A stretch of 64,000 nucleotides of DNA from Trachythela sp. YZ-2020. Taxonomy: Eukaryota > Cnidaria > Anthozoa > Malacalcyonacea > Clavulariidae. The stretch spans positions 1,302,001 through 1,366,000 of the forward strand of contig JADLSH010000186.1 of the NCBI GenBank assembly GCA_016169945.1, in the 5' to 3' direction. Shown here in pieces: positions 1 to 10,035 of the stretch; position 1 is the stretch's first letter; the number at the start of each line of letters is the position of its first letter. The notes beneath the pieces are model-generated. The model saw only the letters and a list, made by a program, of their open reading frames with translations. It made no database searches and was not told the DNA's origin. Made by a program: the position numbers and the translations under genes.

Positions 1-115
1 GAAACACTACCATTTGATTGGGTATAGCCGAAGTTCAACTGCATTTCTATTGTTTATATATTCTATTTTTTATACATGTTTATTGCAAGAATGTTACACT
101 CATATAGATTCACGA

Positions 116-174
116 GTTGTGAAGGATTGCTAGGTGAGCGCAGTGAACGAGTGCGTTTACCGATCCTTCACAAC
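116..174. repeat. Short foldback (hairpin) repeat
   Basis: The 12-base arm GTTGTGAAGGAT (116-127) is answered by ATCCTTCACAAC (163-174) around a loop containing AGCGCAGTGAACGAG. A related loop phrase sits in the foldback at 53991-54127, so both may belong to one family of small MITEs. Confidence 0.6.
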
Positions 175-413
175 CTTAACGAGTAAATAATAAAAATCGT
201 ACAAACGAATCAACCATGAAGTAATTTGTATATTATATATAAGTATAGAGATAAATATGTGACACTGATAGACACGCAGCGACCAACACGCAAGCAAAGT
301 ATATCAAGCCTAAAAAAGACAGTTTTTGCCTTGAGTATTTTCCTTAAGGCCTTCTCTGGGACCTTAACTCGCCATAATTCGCGGTTAAAAATTGGCAACG
401 TTTCTCTTAAATC

Positions 414-466
414 GCCTAAACTCGCTTTAAATCCCCTAAACTCGCTTTAAATCCCCTAAACTCGCC
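414..466. repeat. 20-bp tandem repeat
   Basis: The unit CTCGCTTTAAATCCCCTAAA is repeated head to tail a little over twice. No function is suggested. Confidence 0.8.
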
Positions 467-1594
467 AACCAAATTAAGATGCTGCAAATGAAATCCTATA
501 TAAACACCCTTTCACCGGGAGAGGGGGTGGGGGAGGGGCTTCTGCTTGTTCATTTCAGACAAGTTTGGGTTATAAGGCCATGTTACGAGTCACGAATATT
601 TCTCTTTGCTCTTGACTCCAATCCCGACCCAATTCCTAACCCTAACCCTATTGTGTGCGTAACATGAACTTAGAACCCAAGTTTGGGTGGGGAGCTTATT
701 CAAAGGGGCCTTTCTGGAGGGAAGGGCTTAGCCGAAACACAGTAAGTTACATACTTATTGATTATAGCTGAAACACAGTAAGTTACATACTATTAAGCAT
801 AGGTATATAATATAATATAGGAACCCTTATATTCAAACAGAAAAAAAATCAGGATGGAAATAATCAATCTGTTTTCAACATTATTATAATTGTGAATGAT
901 ATGAACTTCCGGATCAATTCATAAATTTTAATAAGTAAAGATTGAAATTATTTATTGAAAATGGTGAAAGGCCTATAAATTACAGAGTAAAGGGGTTTAG
1001 GAGGGGACGGCTTGATAGAGTATTTACGGCATCCTTAAAAATTGCCTTAATTTAAAACATATAATTTTCTTGTCAATGACCAAGGATCCTGCACCACTGA
1101 TCCGGGCATGTCATAGTAATGACGTGGATAGTATATCCAGCATTGTTGGCCCATGCTTGTCTTTAGCATCATGCAACACTGATCCAGCCTTGTCATATTG
1201 GACAAGCACCTGTCATTAATGTGACATGCTTGGGTTAATGATGCAGGGTGCAGTCAAGCATCAAAAGTCGAAAATACCTCATAATACTTAACAAATTGGT
1301 TAAGGTATAATCTCTTCAATTTGTATATATATATCAAATTGCTTTCTTCTTCAGCCATAAATATTCTTGTAATGTATAACCATTCCTGATGATGACTAAA
1401 ACATAGTCGAAAGCTGGAAAATACTAAAATGTTCATTTTCGAAGTTACCTTTGTTTTGTAATTACTGCAAGGCTTTTCTTGTTCTGCATGCCAATCTTGC
1501 GGTCTTGTATTTCGCACTTTTTTGCAGACCTTTTTCCCCAGAATGTTCAGAATACAGGGGCCTATTTGTTATTTGCATACTTTAGTGTCATCAT

Positions 1595-1767
1595 ATAGAC
1601 CACTCTAATAATTCAGATGAGTTTAAATGCATCTTAATAAGCCTGATTGACCTCGTTCAGGTTAATAAATTCTATTCAATTTCAGTCACAGAAACGAGGC
1701 TGATAAGGCTTATTAAGATGCACATAAAATAATATTTAAACTCATCTGAATTATGAAAGTGGTCTAT
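1595..1767. repeat. Foldback MITE-like element
   Basis: The left arm starts ATAGACCACT and runs through AATTCAGATGAG and ATCTTAATAAGCC. The right arm carries the reverse complements of these blocks and ends AGTGGTCTAT. The arms are about 70 bases with small gaps, leaving a short loop, as in a non-autonomous foldback transposon. No clear target duplication was seen. Confidence 0.65.
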
Positions 1768-1788
1768 AGTCGCCCATGGTGACGACAG

Positions 1789-1790
<2 letters not shown>

Positions 1791-1828
<38 letters not shown>
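1791..1828. repeat. AT dinucleotide microsatellite
   Basis: An uninterrupted run of about 19 AT units directly follows the foldback at 1595-1767. Confidence 0.9.
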
Positions 1829-1832
<4 letters not shown>

Positions 1833-2131
1833 CTTGCTTGTCGTTTCTGAAGAAAATAGGTAACATTCTGGCATCATATGCTTTAGAAGTTCCTAATGTA
1901 GTGTAATAATTAAGCTGACAACTTGTGAAAAACCCTAGTAATATAGATTGATTAAAATAATTTAGTTTATTTCGATCCGTTCAGAATAATTAATAGAGCC
2001 ATTGCTTTTTCAGCAACCTCTTAAACAAAGTTTGAAATAATTTGGTGTTCATCCAAAATTACTTTCAATAAGGTTATTCTATCAGTAGGATTATTTTGCC
2101 AGTTCTTTCAAATTTAACTTAATATTATTTA

Positions 2132-2818
2132 TTAGTTAACCATTATTTACAAATCACAGCGAAATATGGCAAGACATTTGGACTCTATAGGGATGATGGT
2201 CTCGGTATTTCGAAGTGCTCACCTCGAAAGGTCGAGCTAATCAAAAAAGATTTTTGTGCAAATTTTAAATATCACGGCCTCAAAATCACAATAGGACGTG
2301 AATTTATTAAGATATTGGACGAAGAATTCCCGAAAGGTCATCCCCTGAACAAGATATTCAATAGAAACATGGTTAAGGTGAGCTACGGATGTACGACGAA
2401 CATTAAGCAAATAATTGACGGACAAAATAAAAGGATCTTAACCAAGCAAAGCATAAGTGACGTGCCAAACGGGAAAACATGCAACTGTAGAAAGCCACAA
2501 GATTGCCCTGTAGCTGATCAATGCTTGAAAGAGTCAGTCATCTACCAAGCTACAGTAACCAATGCCGAAAACAACCATGACCAAACCTACATCGGCCTCA
2601 CTGCTAACACTTTTAAGACGATATTTAACAACCACAAATGTTCATTCAACAACAAAAAGAAGAAATCAACCACAGAACTTAGTAACCATATTTGGGAATT
2701 AAATGATAACAAGATCAAATACAGCACCACCTGGAAAATCCTGAAGCATGCGAAACCATACGACCCTGCCACCAACAGATGCAATTTTTGTATAAATTAT
2801 GTGAAATATATTTCATAA
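2132..2818 (+). pseudogene. Reverse transcriptase/GIY-YIG retroelement fragment
   Basis: The frame is open from about 2132 to the TAA at 2816-2818 and has no credible start, so this is an internal fragment. The reverse-transcriptase active-site block LYRDDGLGI is at about 2186-2212. It is followed by IKKDF and a GLKITI block, then a sudden join to a C-terminal region. That region has a Cys-rich segment (CNCRKPQDC) and a GIY-YIG-like nuclease core (IYQATVTN, then TYIGLTANTFK). In related elements as I know them, a long linker separates the RT core from the nuclease; here it is almost absent, which indicates an internal deletion. The arrangement fits a Penelope-like or related endonuclease-bearing retroelement. 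It differs clearly from the PLE pair at 46-49 kb. Confidence 0.7.
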
Positions 2819-4177
2819 TTTGCAAACCCGAATTGTCCAACTTGTTTCCGCATGCAGCCACGCAAGTAATTTTATGCTTAGAAATTTTATAACATAAAAC
2901 TATGAATATCTTTCAATTAGGCAAATTTTTAATTTGGAAAATTTAGACAATTGTATAACAGACATTATATTGTAACAGAGTATAATCCCACCCTAGGGAC
3001 ACAAGTATTTTTAGGCACTTCCGATCCTGTTGTTCACTACATAAACATGTTATTATTAGTATTTTATCATTTTAGTCTGACGAGTGCAGCTAGTCTGTAC
3101 GAAACTACGTGGTGATTAAATTATGTCTCCCACATACACCCTCTTTCGATACTTGTCACTGTCTGGTGATTCTTTTACAGATGAAACAGCCTGTTGCAGA
3201 CCAGTTTAAGCGAAAATCTATAATTTGCTCTAACTATATGTTGTCGAGCACTCTTTGCGTTTCGTAGCCCTAAACCTACACGTATATATATATTTCTAAA
3301 ATTCATTAATTATTCATAAGCAAAATACAAAGGAAACTCATGACCCGTAGCGGATCTATATATTTGATATAGACTTGCTCAAATGTTCTCCTTCAATTTT
3401 TACAACGTAGATAACATCAATCTTCAAAATTTAATCGCCAGTGGGCGTACAAAACTAGCCATTTTAGAAGTCATATACAAACCTAGCAGTTCGGCCTTTA
3501 TTAGATCTAAAACACTCAGCTGCGGCTGGATGTTTTAAATCGCGGTTTGTATATATTACGTACAAAAGAGATTAACCTATCAATCTTATTATTACAAATC
3601 TCGAAGTTAAAAATAGAGTAGTGGAGAAACACAAGATACATATTAGCTGACGTGACAACATGAAATTTATTGCACCCAGAAGCAAAAGTGACATTGGTAA
3701 ATCTCTTTCAGATATCTACATTAAATTAGCTGGAATGCATTTAACAAAACTACTGAAACAACATGATAATTATAATACATAAAACTACTGAAACAACATG
3801 ATAATTATAATACATAAAACTACTGAAACAACATGATAATTATAATACATTCAAAACACATCTACGCGACTGTAGTAATGTCCTAGAGAAAGTTCTAATT
3901 CAATAATACCTATATGATTACTCGTAAAAATAGTGACAATATTTTTCTATTTCTAAATATTTATATTATCTATTCTGACCGGTCGCCCCTTGATTATGGC
4001 GGACATCAGCCAGAAAACGTTCGGTATTATTCTAGTGTATTAAAATTCCAAATAGTGTCCACATCAACGAAAGGCCGCTGATTATCATTGCTTTGGAAGC
4101 CACAAATCATCAAGCCACAAATCATCAAGCCACAAATCCATTGGCTGGCTATTAATCCATTTTTATATAAATGCAAA
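2819..4177. other. Non-coding stretch
   Basis: AT-rich DNA with a perfect three-unit tandem repeat (3746-3850) and, at 4104-4138, three near-copies of CAAGCCACAAATCAT just beyond the stop of the minus-strand GON-domain gene, so in its probable 3' UTR. No gene is supported. Confidence 0.6.
3746..3850. repeat. Perfect 3 x 35-bp tandem repeat
   Basis: Three identical head-to-tail 35-base units, each beginning AAAACTACTGAAACAACATG. Identity without a single mismatch suggests recent expansion, or an assembly artefact. Confidence 0.9.
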
Positions 4178-7100
4178 TTAACCATTAAACTCCAAATATA
4201 GGTATTCTGGAGCACATTCGCCACAACGCCCACCACATGTGGCCGACCACTGTAACCGATTTGCATCCATCGATGGACTGAAGAGCTTTGCTCTACAACC
4301 TGGATAGGCGGAGAATTGATATTGTATTGTTTCAGGCAGACGAAAACTTGTCTCAGATAGATCAACTTTGAATATCCCGCTTGCAGGACTGGTGCATCCA
4401 TATGATTTACAGTCACCCGCACTGGCATACTCGTGATAAACACCAACCACATTAGTTGTTGCAAATCTGTAGTCATTTATCAAAACGTGCCTGTTGGTCA
4501 AATTTAGGCGAACCTGAAACAACGTAAATAAGAGAATAATTACGTACCGTTGGATTCAGTTATTTATGATTACAGATATATCCATGTGACTTTGAGGGGG
4601 TGCTGGTTGCATAGTGGTGTGTACCTGTGACTGCCATGCACTTCTGAAAGGATGATCGATTACTGCAATATGCAGTTGCCCGATTATGATTTTGTCTCCA
4701 ATGCTTCCAGTTTGACTCATACATTTTCCAAACAGTTCAACTTCTCCGGCTACCAAGTAATAAGGGACTAGGAATAAAGAATAGTCCTTTCTATACCTCT
4801 ATGGAGAGCAGTGACTAGACAAGACTGTCAGAGCAACCCGGGATAAATAGAGTTAGTTTTATATAAATGCATATCAATTTGGAACTAATCGACCATTTAA
4901 GGTTCTGCATGGTGCTAAAATGTCTCTCTTCTTTAGGTGAAACACGGTTTAGTTTAGTTGTACCTTATTAAATGACGTCTCCTCTTCCACATGAGTTTGC
5001 TTGTTATAATATCTTGCGAAGTTGTTCGCTTTTCCTGCTGTTAATGTAAGATATTCCAATGGTGTTTCTGTACTCATGTCAGCACAGTATATCTTTGCTG
5101 TTCTCTTATCCTCCGGCCACATTAAGTGTAAGTCGTATTCACCATCTTGTTTCATGCCATGTCCTTGAATATGTTTGCACTTCATCGGACCTGGAATAAA
5201 AATCACAATAAGTAGGCACACAAAAGGAAAGCAAACAAGCGTCGAAATTCTAAATTTTGTGAACAAGAATATCCCAAGCTTATGCTTGTCAACAAATTGT
5301 AAAAGCGATGTTGTAAAGTTATGCTGCAGTAACTACAGCAGCATCTTTCACACGGGCAATGGAAACTGTCTTAATGCTTGTTTAGTTGACAAGAAGTCAT
5401 TCATAGAGCATAGAGTACTTCTTTCGTCGTTTCCAATATATTTCAGTCCATATGTAGATGGGTAAAACAATGGCATCAGTAGAAGCTCGCGAACAAACTC
5501 TCCACCCAGGGTTTACACAGATTTACCTTCGCGTTTTCACGATCTCATTTTCGGGTGTTTCGAGGATTTATGCTTCGCTTTTTGGAAGTGTGACAATTTT
5601 TTATAATGATGCACCACGCAGCGTACAGCCATTATGAGTAAACTACTTGGTCACGACGTTGGCGAAACGCCATGTATATTATTGTAAAAGAAAAGAGAAT
5701 TGTATACACTTACGGAAATCTTCACAATATTTTCCTGAATATGGAATAGTGCAGTTGCAAAATGATTTGCAAATTTCTTCAACCAAAATTCCGTTATTAT
5801 AACATGGAGAATACGATTTATCCTATATAACAATGCGTAAATGTTAATAAATAAATGAGGTCTTGTGCAAGTGTAATGCACCAATAACTCAAAAAGACCT
5901 TCAACTTTGCCGTTAGAGTTGATTCACGACTATAGGCTTTAACAAGAGAAACATTTCACCTTTTCTTTGAAAAATTCAAAATAGGTGGTACCCGTAAGCA
6001 TAATTAGACATGGCTCACTGCCCTTCTCGACGTTAAGTTCACACTGGGACATCACACCGTCTTCATTGGGACTTGCATAATTAACAGACAAACACTTGGA
6101 GTGATCAATGCATTTCGTGAGACATTCAATTATTCCGTTGATTGTCAACGTTTCAATCACATGACCAACAAGAGCGCGATCTGAAATAGAAAAATATTGA
6201 AACAAGCAAATCCCAAATTGGCTCTGATTAATTTAGTCAAATTTCTAAAGGCAAATACTCAGTCCATTTGAAAGTTATATAATAACATGCATACCTTGAA
6301 AGTGTAAAGAATAGCGCTAGCTCATTAATACAGGGAGCGTGATGCCTCCCTAATTACCTAACAAACTCGGTATTGTGGAGCACCTATCTTTTACACTTGT
6401 AGAATTTTTTTGTTTATCACTTGCATGTACAAGATGCCCCAGCAATTCCATGTATTATAGAGCATTTTGAGATATTGGACGTTATTTTTATTATAGAGAA
6501 AACAATTAACACATCATCGCCATAGCCAACATTTTTCTTTCTAATATTAGTAGGCAAATTATGTTATTAGAAGTGAACTTAAAGACTTAAGTATAAACAA
6601 GGTTTGCAATTTAGAAGGTAGCGCTTATAAATCCGTTAGTGCTGTTGAAATTCGCTGCATCATTACTTCTTGTTCTGATTTTCACGAATCCTGATCCATC
6701 TTTTCCATTGAGAAACGGAAAGTTCGTTTTTTTCAAGGAAATTTTCGTTACTTTTTTAATAAAATCTTAATGTTATGCATCACGAATCATCAGATTTAAA
6801 ACAGATATATTTACAATCTCCTCTAAATCCCTTCTAAATTTGTTGAAATACCTTTGATCTAAGTTACAAAATTGGGAAATGTTGGTATATTGGCGCGCTA
6901 CCATAAGTGAATCAATGAAGGAAACAGCTTGGCATATTTATTAAACATTTTAAAATTTAGGTTAATAATACAAAACATAATAACGTCATTTTCGGGTCGC
7001 CTACAGGTATACGACAACATTCGTTATGTTAGAAGAAATCCCTTAGTCAGCAGTGCATGAAGACAACGCGTACATAGTAACTTTAACTTTTTCCTCGTAT

Positions 7101-7282
7101 ATATAATAGAAGTTTTAATATTAGTATAAATTTTAGGATAAATTACCTTGTTTGACTATAAATCCTCTTTCGTTGTTACATGGCAGCTGCGCTTCAGTGT
7201 TTCCTACCACTCGCGCAAGAATACATAAGATGACATATTGAATACTTATATAGCGTGCGTTTATTCCTGTATCGTTTGGCAT
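4178..7282 (-). CDS. Secreted PAN/Apple-EGF-GON domain protein (5 exons)
   Basis: Minus-strand exons read 7282-7147, 6180-5960, 5822-5714, 5190-4964 and 4513-4178 (stop). All junctions are GT-AG and all phases match, giving about 342 residues. Exon 1 starts at ATG 7282 and encodes a hydrophobic leader (YVILCILARVV) that looks like a signal peptide. Exon 2 is a PAN/Apple domain (RALVGHVIETL, then IECLTKCIDHSKC and QCELN). Exon 3 is one EGF-like module (SPCYNNG, FCNCTIPYSGKYCED). Exons 4 and 5 form a GON domain, known from ADAMTS9/20-type proteins: EYLTLTAG, then RLNLTNRHVLINDYRFA, SAGDCKSYGC, and CGGRCGECAPEYLYLEF at the C terminus. No protease or thrombospondin repeat is present, so this is not an ADAMTS enzyme. 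An extracellular adhesion or matrix role is an inference. It is probably an intact host gene, the best in the window. Confidence 0.82.
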
Positions 7283-7657
7283 CCAAAACTATATTGATTA
7301 AAACATAATATGAATTAAGAATTCTATAGTTATAAAAATTGATTCCCACAACAACGGCATTTTAAAAGAAATATTACAGATTACAGATTGCTACACAGTT
7401 GTTACGAAATATAGAATTAGAATAAGGTATGAAAGAAGGGGAGCTCGATGGTGTGAAGCTCATTCTCTCTGGCTATTTACAGAGAATGGATGCTAAGAGA
7501 TCATAGGAGGTTCTCTAAGAACCAATTCAGATTCAAAAGTGCAAGAATGAATTATTTCCAAAATGTCATAGGATGACAAATTTCGGAATGTTCATCAGAG
7601 TTCGCGGTATGAGATAGGCTCTTTCGCTTCTTCACAAGAATTTGGGTAAGGCCTAAG
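7283..7657. other. Upstream region of the PAN-EGF-GON gene
   Basis: No gene. This is the presumed promoter side of the minus-strand gene, cut off at 7658 by insertion of the 6-kb Polinton-derived element. No clear TATA box or other regulatory motif could be defended. Confidence 0.5.
7652..7657. repeat. Target-site duplication, left copy (CCTAAG)
   Basis: CCTAAG directly precedes the element terminus AGTAGTAGTG and is repeated at 13708-13713 directly after CACTACTACT. A 6-bp duplication is the known hallmark of Polinton integration. Confidence 0.9.
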
Positions 7658-8045
7658 AGTAGTAGTGTAGGTACCGATCAACCCCCTTTTGTAGGGGGGA
7701 GCAGGGGGGAGCAAGGGGGGAGCACATCATTAAAAATTCAAACATCATTAGCATATGGTACATTAACATACAGGGGGGTGCAGCGTCATTAACAGGGGGG
7801 AGCAGCGTCATCAACAGGGGGGAGCACGTCATTAAAAATTCATTAACATAAACATCATTAATTATGTATTGACGTCATAATGATATGCAAGGCAAGTTTG
7901 GGCAAAACAGTCATTAAGCTGAGCTCAGCATTTTCGTCACAAAAAGAGTTAATCCTGACGCTTTTTATCACAATAGCTATAGCGTCCTTATATATTTTAC
8001 TAAGCGTCGTGTTCCAAACACAGTCCGTTTCGACAACGATTACAG
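7658..8045 (+). repeat. Left terminal inverted repeat of the 6-kb element
   Basis: The terminus is followed by G-rich tandem units of GGGGGGAGCA type (about 7684-7850), then a block with TATTGACGTCATAATGATATG, then sequence continuing to CCGTTTCGACAACGAT. The inner 170-200 bases are nearly identical to 54900-55090 of the large Polinton, so the family match is firm. The inverted match to the right end covers about the first 265 bases. Confidence 0.85.
7870..7877. promoter_or_regulatory. CRE/ATF-like palindrome TGACGTCA in the terminal repeat
   Basis: A perfect TGACGTCA octamer, the known CREB/ATF consensus. The same octamer is kept at 13485-13492, 54820-54827 and 54917-54924, i.e. in every Polinton end in the window. 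A role in transcription or in binding an element protein is an inference. Confidence 0.45.
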
Positions 8046-8098
8046 CAGCAGCTTACTGGTTTTAGTACTTTGGATTTTACTCGTGAGAAGAATATACA

Positions 8099-8371
8099 AT
8101 GACTATCGACATACTGTTCATGGCCAAGAATCAACTTGTGCTTCGTGTCAATATGTGTGCTTCTAGTTTTGAGAATAAAATCTTAAATGAATTGACAGAT
8201 GAAGAGTTTGAGAAAGGGGTTCCCGTTTATGATGACGACGAAGATAGATATGTATATACTAATGAAGAGTTTATTGAAAAGGTTTGGTACGCGTGTGTCA
8301 AGCATGGATATATCTCTGAAGATTACGATATCATGGGGAAGTTTCTTGACGAAATGAAAGTCACTCCATAA
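8099..8371 (+). CDS. Unrecognised acidic small protein of the 6-kb Polinton derivative
   Basis: A 90-residue ORF that starts at the first ATG after the left terminal repeat. It is rich in Asp and Glu (PVYDDDEDRYVYTNEEF), with a central stretch KVWYACVKHGYISEDYD. No domain is recognised and no signal peptide or membrane segment is visible. It lies 59 bases upstream of, and in a different frame from, the GRF zinc-finger ORF, so the two could be separate genes or exons of one transcript. Its position next to the TIR, where the large element begins its polymerase gene, suggests expression from the terminal-repeat promoter. Function unknown. Confidence 0.5.
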   Translation: MTIDILFMAKNQLVLRVNMCASSFENKILNELTDEEFEKGVPVYDDDEDRYVYTNEEFIEKVWYACVKHGYISEDYDIMGKFLDEMKVTP

Positions 8372-8430
8372 GCAAATTTTGACAATGGGGAAATGTATTC
8401 GAAGAGCCAAGACCTATATGTCAACATGCA

Positions 8431-8727
8431 ATGGAATACTATGAACGAAAAGTCAAGAAAGATGGACCAAACCAAAACCGTCTATTTTACTGCTGCCCCA
8501 AAGAAGACGTTTGTGGTTTCTTCGAATGGAAGAAGCAAGACCCTCGTGTGATCAATACTGGTATCGGACTTTTCAGTAATCCACTACAATACCGGTACAA
8601 GATTGAAGAAACAGAAGAGATATTTAATAGTACTAAATCTAATACTAAAGAGGCATACGCGGAATATACATTTCTTAAATCTGTTAATGCTTTAACAAGT
8701 GAACTTGATGAAATAGACATCTTTTAG
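8431..8727 (+). CDS. GRF-type zinc-finger protein of the 6-kb Polinton derivative
   Basis: Length is 98 residues from ATG 8431, but the frame is open upstream to the TGA near 8384, and the zinc-ligand pair needs residues before this Met (ICQHAMEYYERK). The finger reads Cys-x-His upstream, then NRLFYCCPKEDVCGFFEWKK, matching the known GRF zinc finger, which binds single-stranded nucleic acid in topoisomerase III, APE2 and NEIL3-type proteins. The true start is therefore probably in an upstream exon or a non-AUG codon. The C-terminal half has no recognised domain. A poly(A) signal AATAAA follows at 8747-8752, only 20 bases after the stop, which supports a real transcript end. No such ORF is visible in the part of the large Polinton seen here. 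Confidence 0.6.
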   Translation: MEYYERKVKKDGPNQNRLFYCCPKEDVCGFFEWKKQDPRVINTGIGLFSNPLQYRYKIEETEEIFNSTKSNTKEAYAEYTFLKSVNALTSELDEIDIF

Positions 8728-8746
8728 CTGTATTTATATATGTGAC

Positions 8747-8752
8747 AATAAA
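8747..8752 (+). terminator. Poly(A) signal AATAAA after the GRF ORF
   Basis: A canonical hexamer 20 bases downstream of the GRF ORF stop codon. Confidence 0.5.
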
Positions 8753-10035
8753 TATGTTTTAAAAAACACTGTGTTGTATGCTTTTTCGTTGCTATATGCG
8801 TCGCTAAGTCATTATAAAGCGATCCACGAATTTACATATTATTGAGATACCTCACTTGCCTTTTAACCTTTGTGGTGAAACGGTGAAATGGAGCACATAG
8901 ATATAATTTATGACGAGTTGAAACGAAATGAGAAAAGTGTCTTACAAATACATGTTTGCGAACCGAATATATAAACGTAACTGTAAGTCAAAGCTTTCAT
9001 TTTATTACCAATAATACATTTAACATTACACTATGTAAAATCCGCGAGACATATATACGAGAAATTTAAAAGAGAAAGCTAACATAATTCTATGCATTGC
9101 CATGTTTTCTTAGGTGAAAGCAATTAAATCTAGTTTTGCTTAGTACATTTTGTACTTTAAATCATTAAACCGGTGATTAACACAGCCAAACAGTCATCTC
9201 CCCAGACATGCCTGAGCGAACACAAACCAGATAACCTTAAGCAAACGGGTTTTACTTTTGTAAGATACTGTATGATATCCTAAGATACTGTATGATATCC
9301 CAAGATATTGTATGATATCTTAAGATACCATGTATGATATCCTAAAATGATATCTTAAGATACTGTATGATACCTTTCTCTAACCTTAACCCCAATCCTA
9401 ATTCTGATACTTAAACCATTTTCATTGACCTCACAAAGTATAATTATACTGAAATCGAGAAATTCGTATATATCTTTTGATAATTTGGTGGCTCTGAAAA
9501 GAGCCGGTTTGGTTGCGCTATGCCTTTACAGACTTAGCCATATACAACCACAATAACCACATTCAAAATAAACAGACAAGACAGTATCTCCAAACCCATG
9601 TTGGACACTTTCAATACACGAAATGTGTACTCTTGAGTGACAACTTAGACCATTTAACGATCTATTATGTTTCTTTGTGAACTTGTCGGAACGATAATTA
9701 TCATCATTTGCTGATTATCCTCAAACGCCGCCCTGATAGATCCATTATTTTCACCGACACAATAGGCTTAGAGAGTGTGTGTTTTCAAATACTTCCTCTA
9801 CAATTCTTAAAATGTGAATTCCAAAAAACTCTGTAGAAATCTTTACCTTGACAACGAGTCAACGTTTCTGTGTGGTCTATGGTTTGATTTTTTCCCCATT
9901 CTATTAAACACGCTATAACCTTACTATACACTATGTGTCTTCATCTTTGCTATAATGTACCCACCCGCAAAATCGAATAGTCAATGATGATGTAGAATAA
10001 GATTTGTCATTAGTAGGAATCAAAACTACGCATTT
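8753..10035. other. Non-coding interior of the 6-kb element
   Basis: No gene is supported. It contains the 20-bp satellite-like repeat at 9261-9374. The remainder shows nothing recognisable. Confidence 0.5.
9261..9374. repeat. Degenerate ~20-bp tandem repeat (TAAGATACTGTATGATATCC)
   Basis: About five and a half units with point changes. Each unit contains the palindrome-like core GATATC. It lies inside the 6-kb Polinton derivative. Confidence 0.8.

Larger units (their letters stand above)
1..2131. other. Non-coding, repeat-rich stretch
   Basis: No convincing gene is visible. The stretch holds a short foldback (116-174), a 20-bp tandem repeat (414-466), a longer foldback (1595-1767) and an AT dinucleotide run (1791-1828). 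The open frames here are short, lack recognisable domains and have no supporting splice sites. Confidence 0.6.

Noticed and set aside
4027..4476. 149-codon minus-strand frame overlapping the last GON exon
   Set aside because: It is an alternative frame of the GON exon 4513-4178, whose frame matches the domain and the upstream exon phases.
4556..4756. Minus-strand frame between GON exons 4 and 5
   Set aside because: Exons 4 and 5 join directly in phase through the conserved FNK/VRLN segment, so no exon is needed between them. The frame shows no GON similarity.
9261..9374. CRISPR-like array
   Set aside because: The 20-bp units are contiguous with no unique spacers, and the context is animal nuclear DNA.
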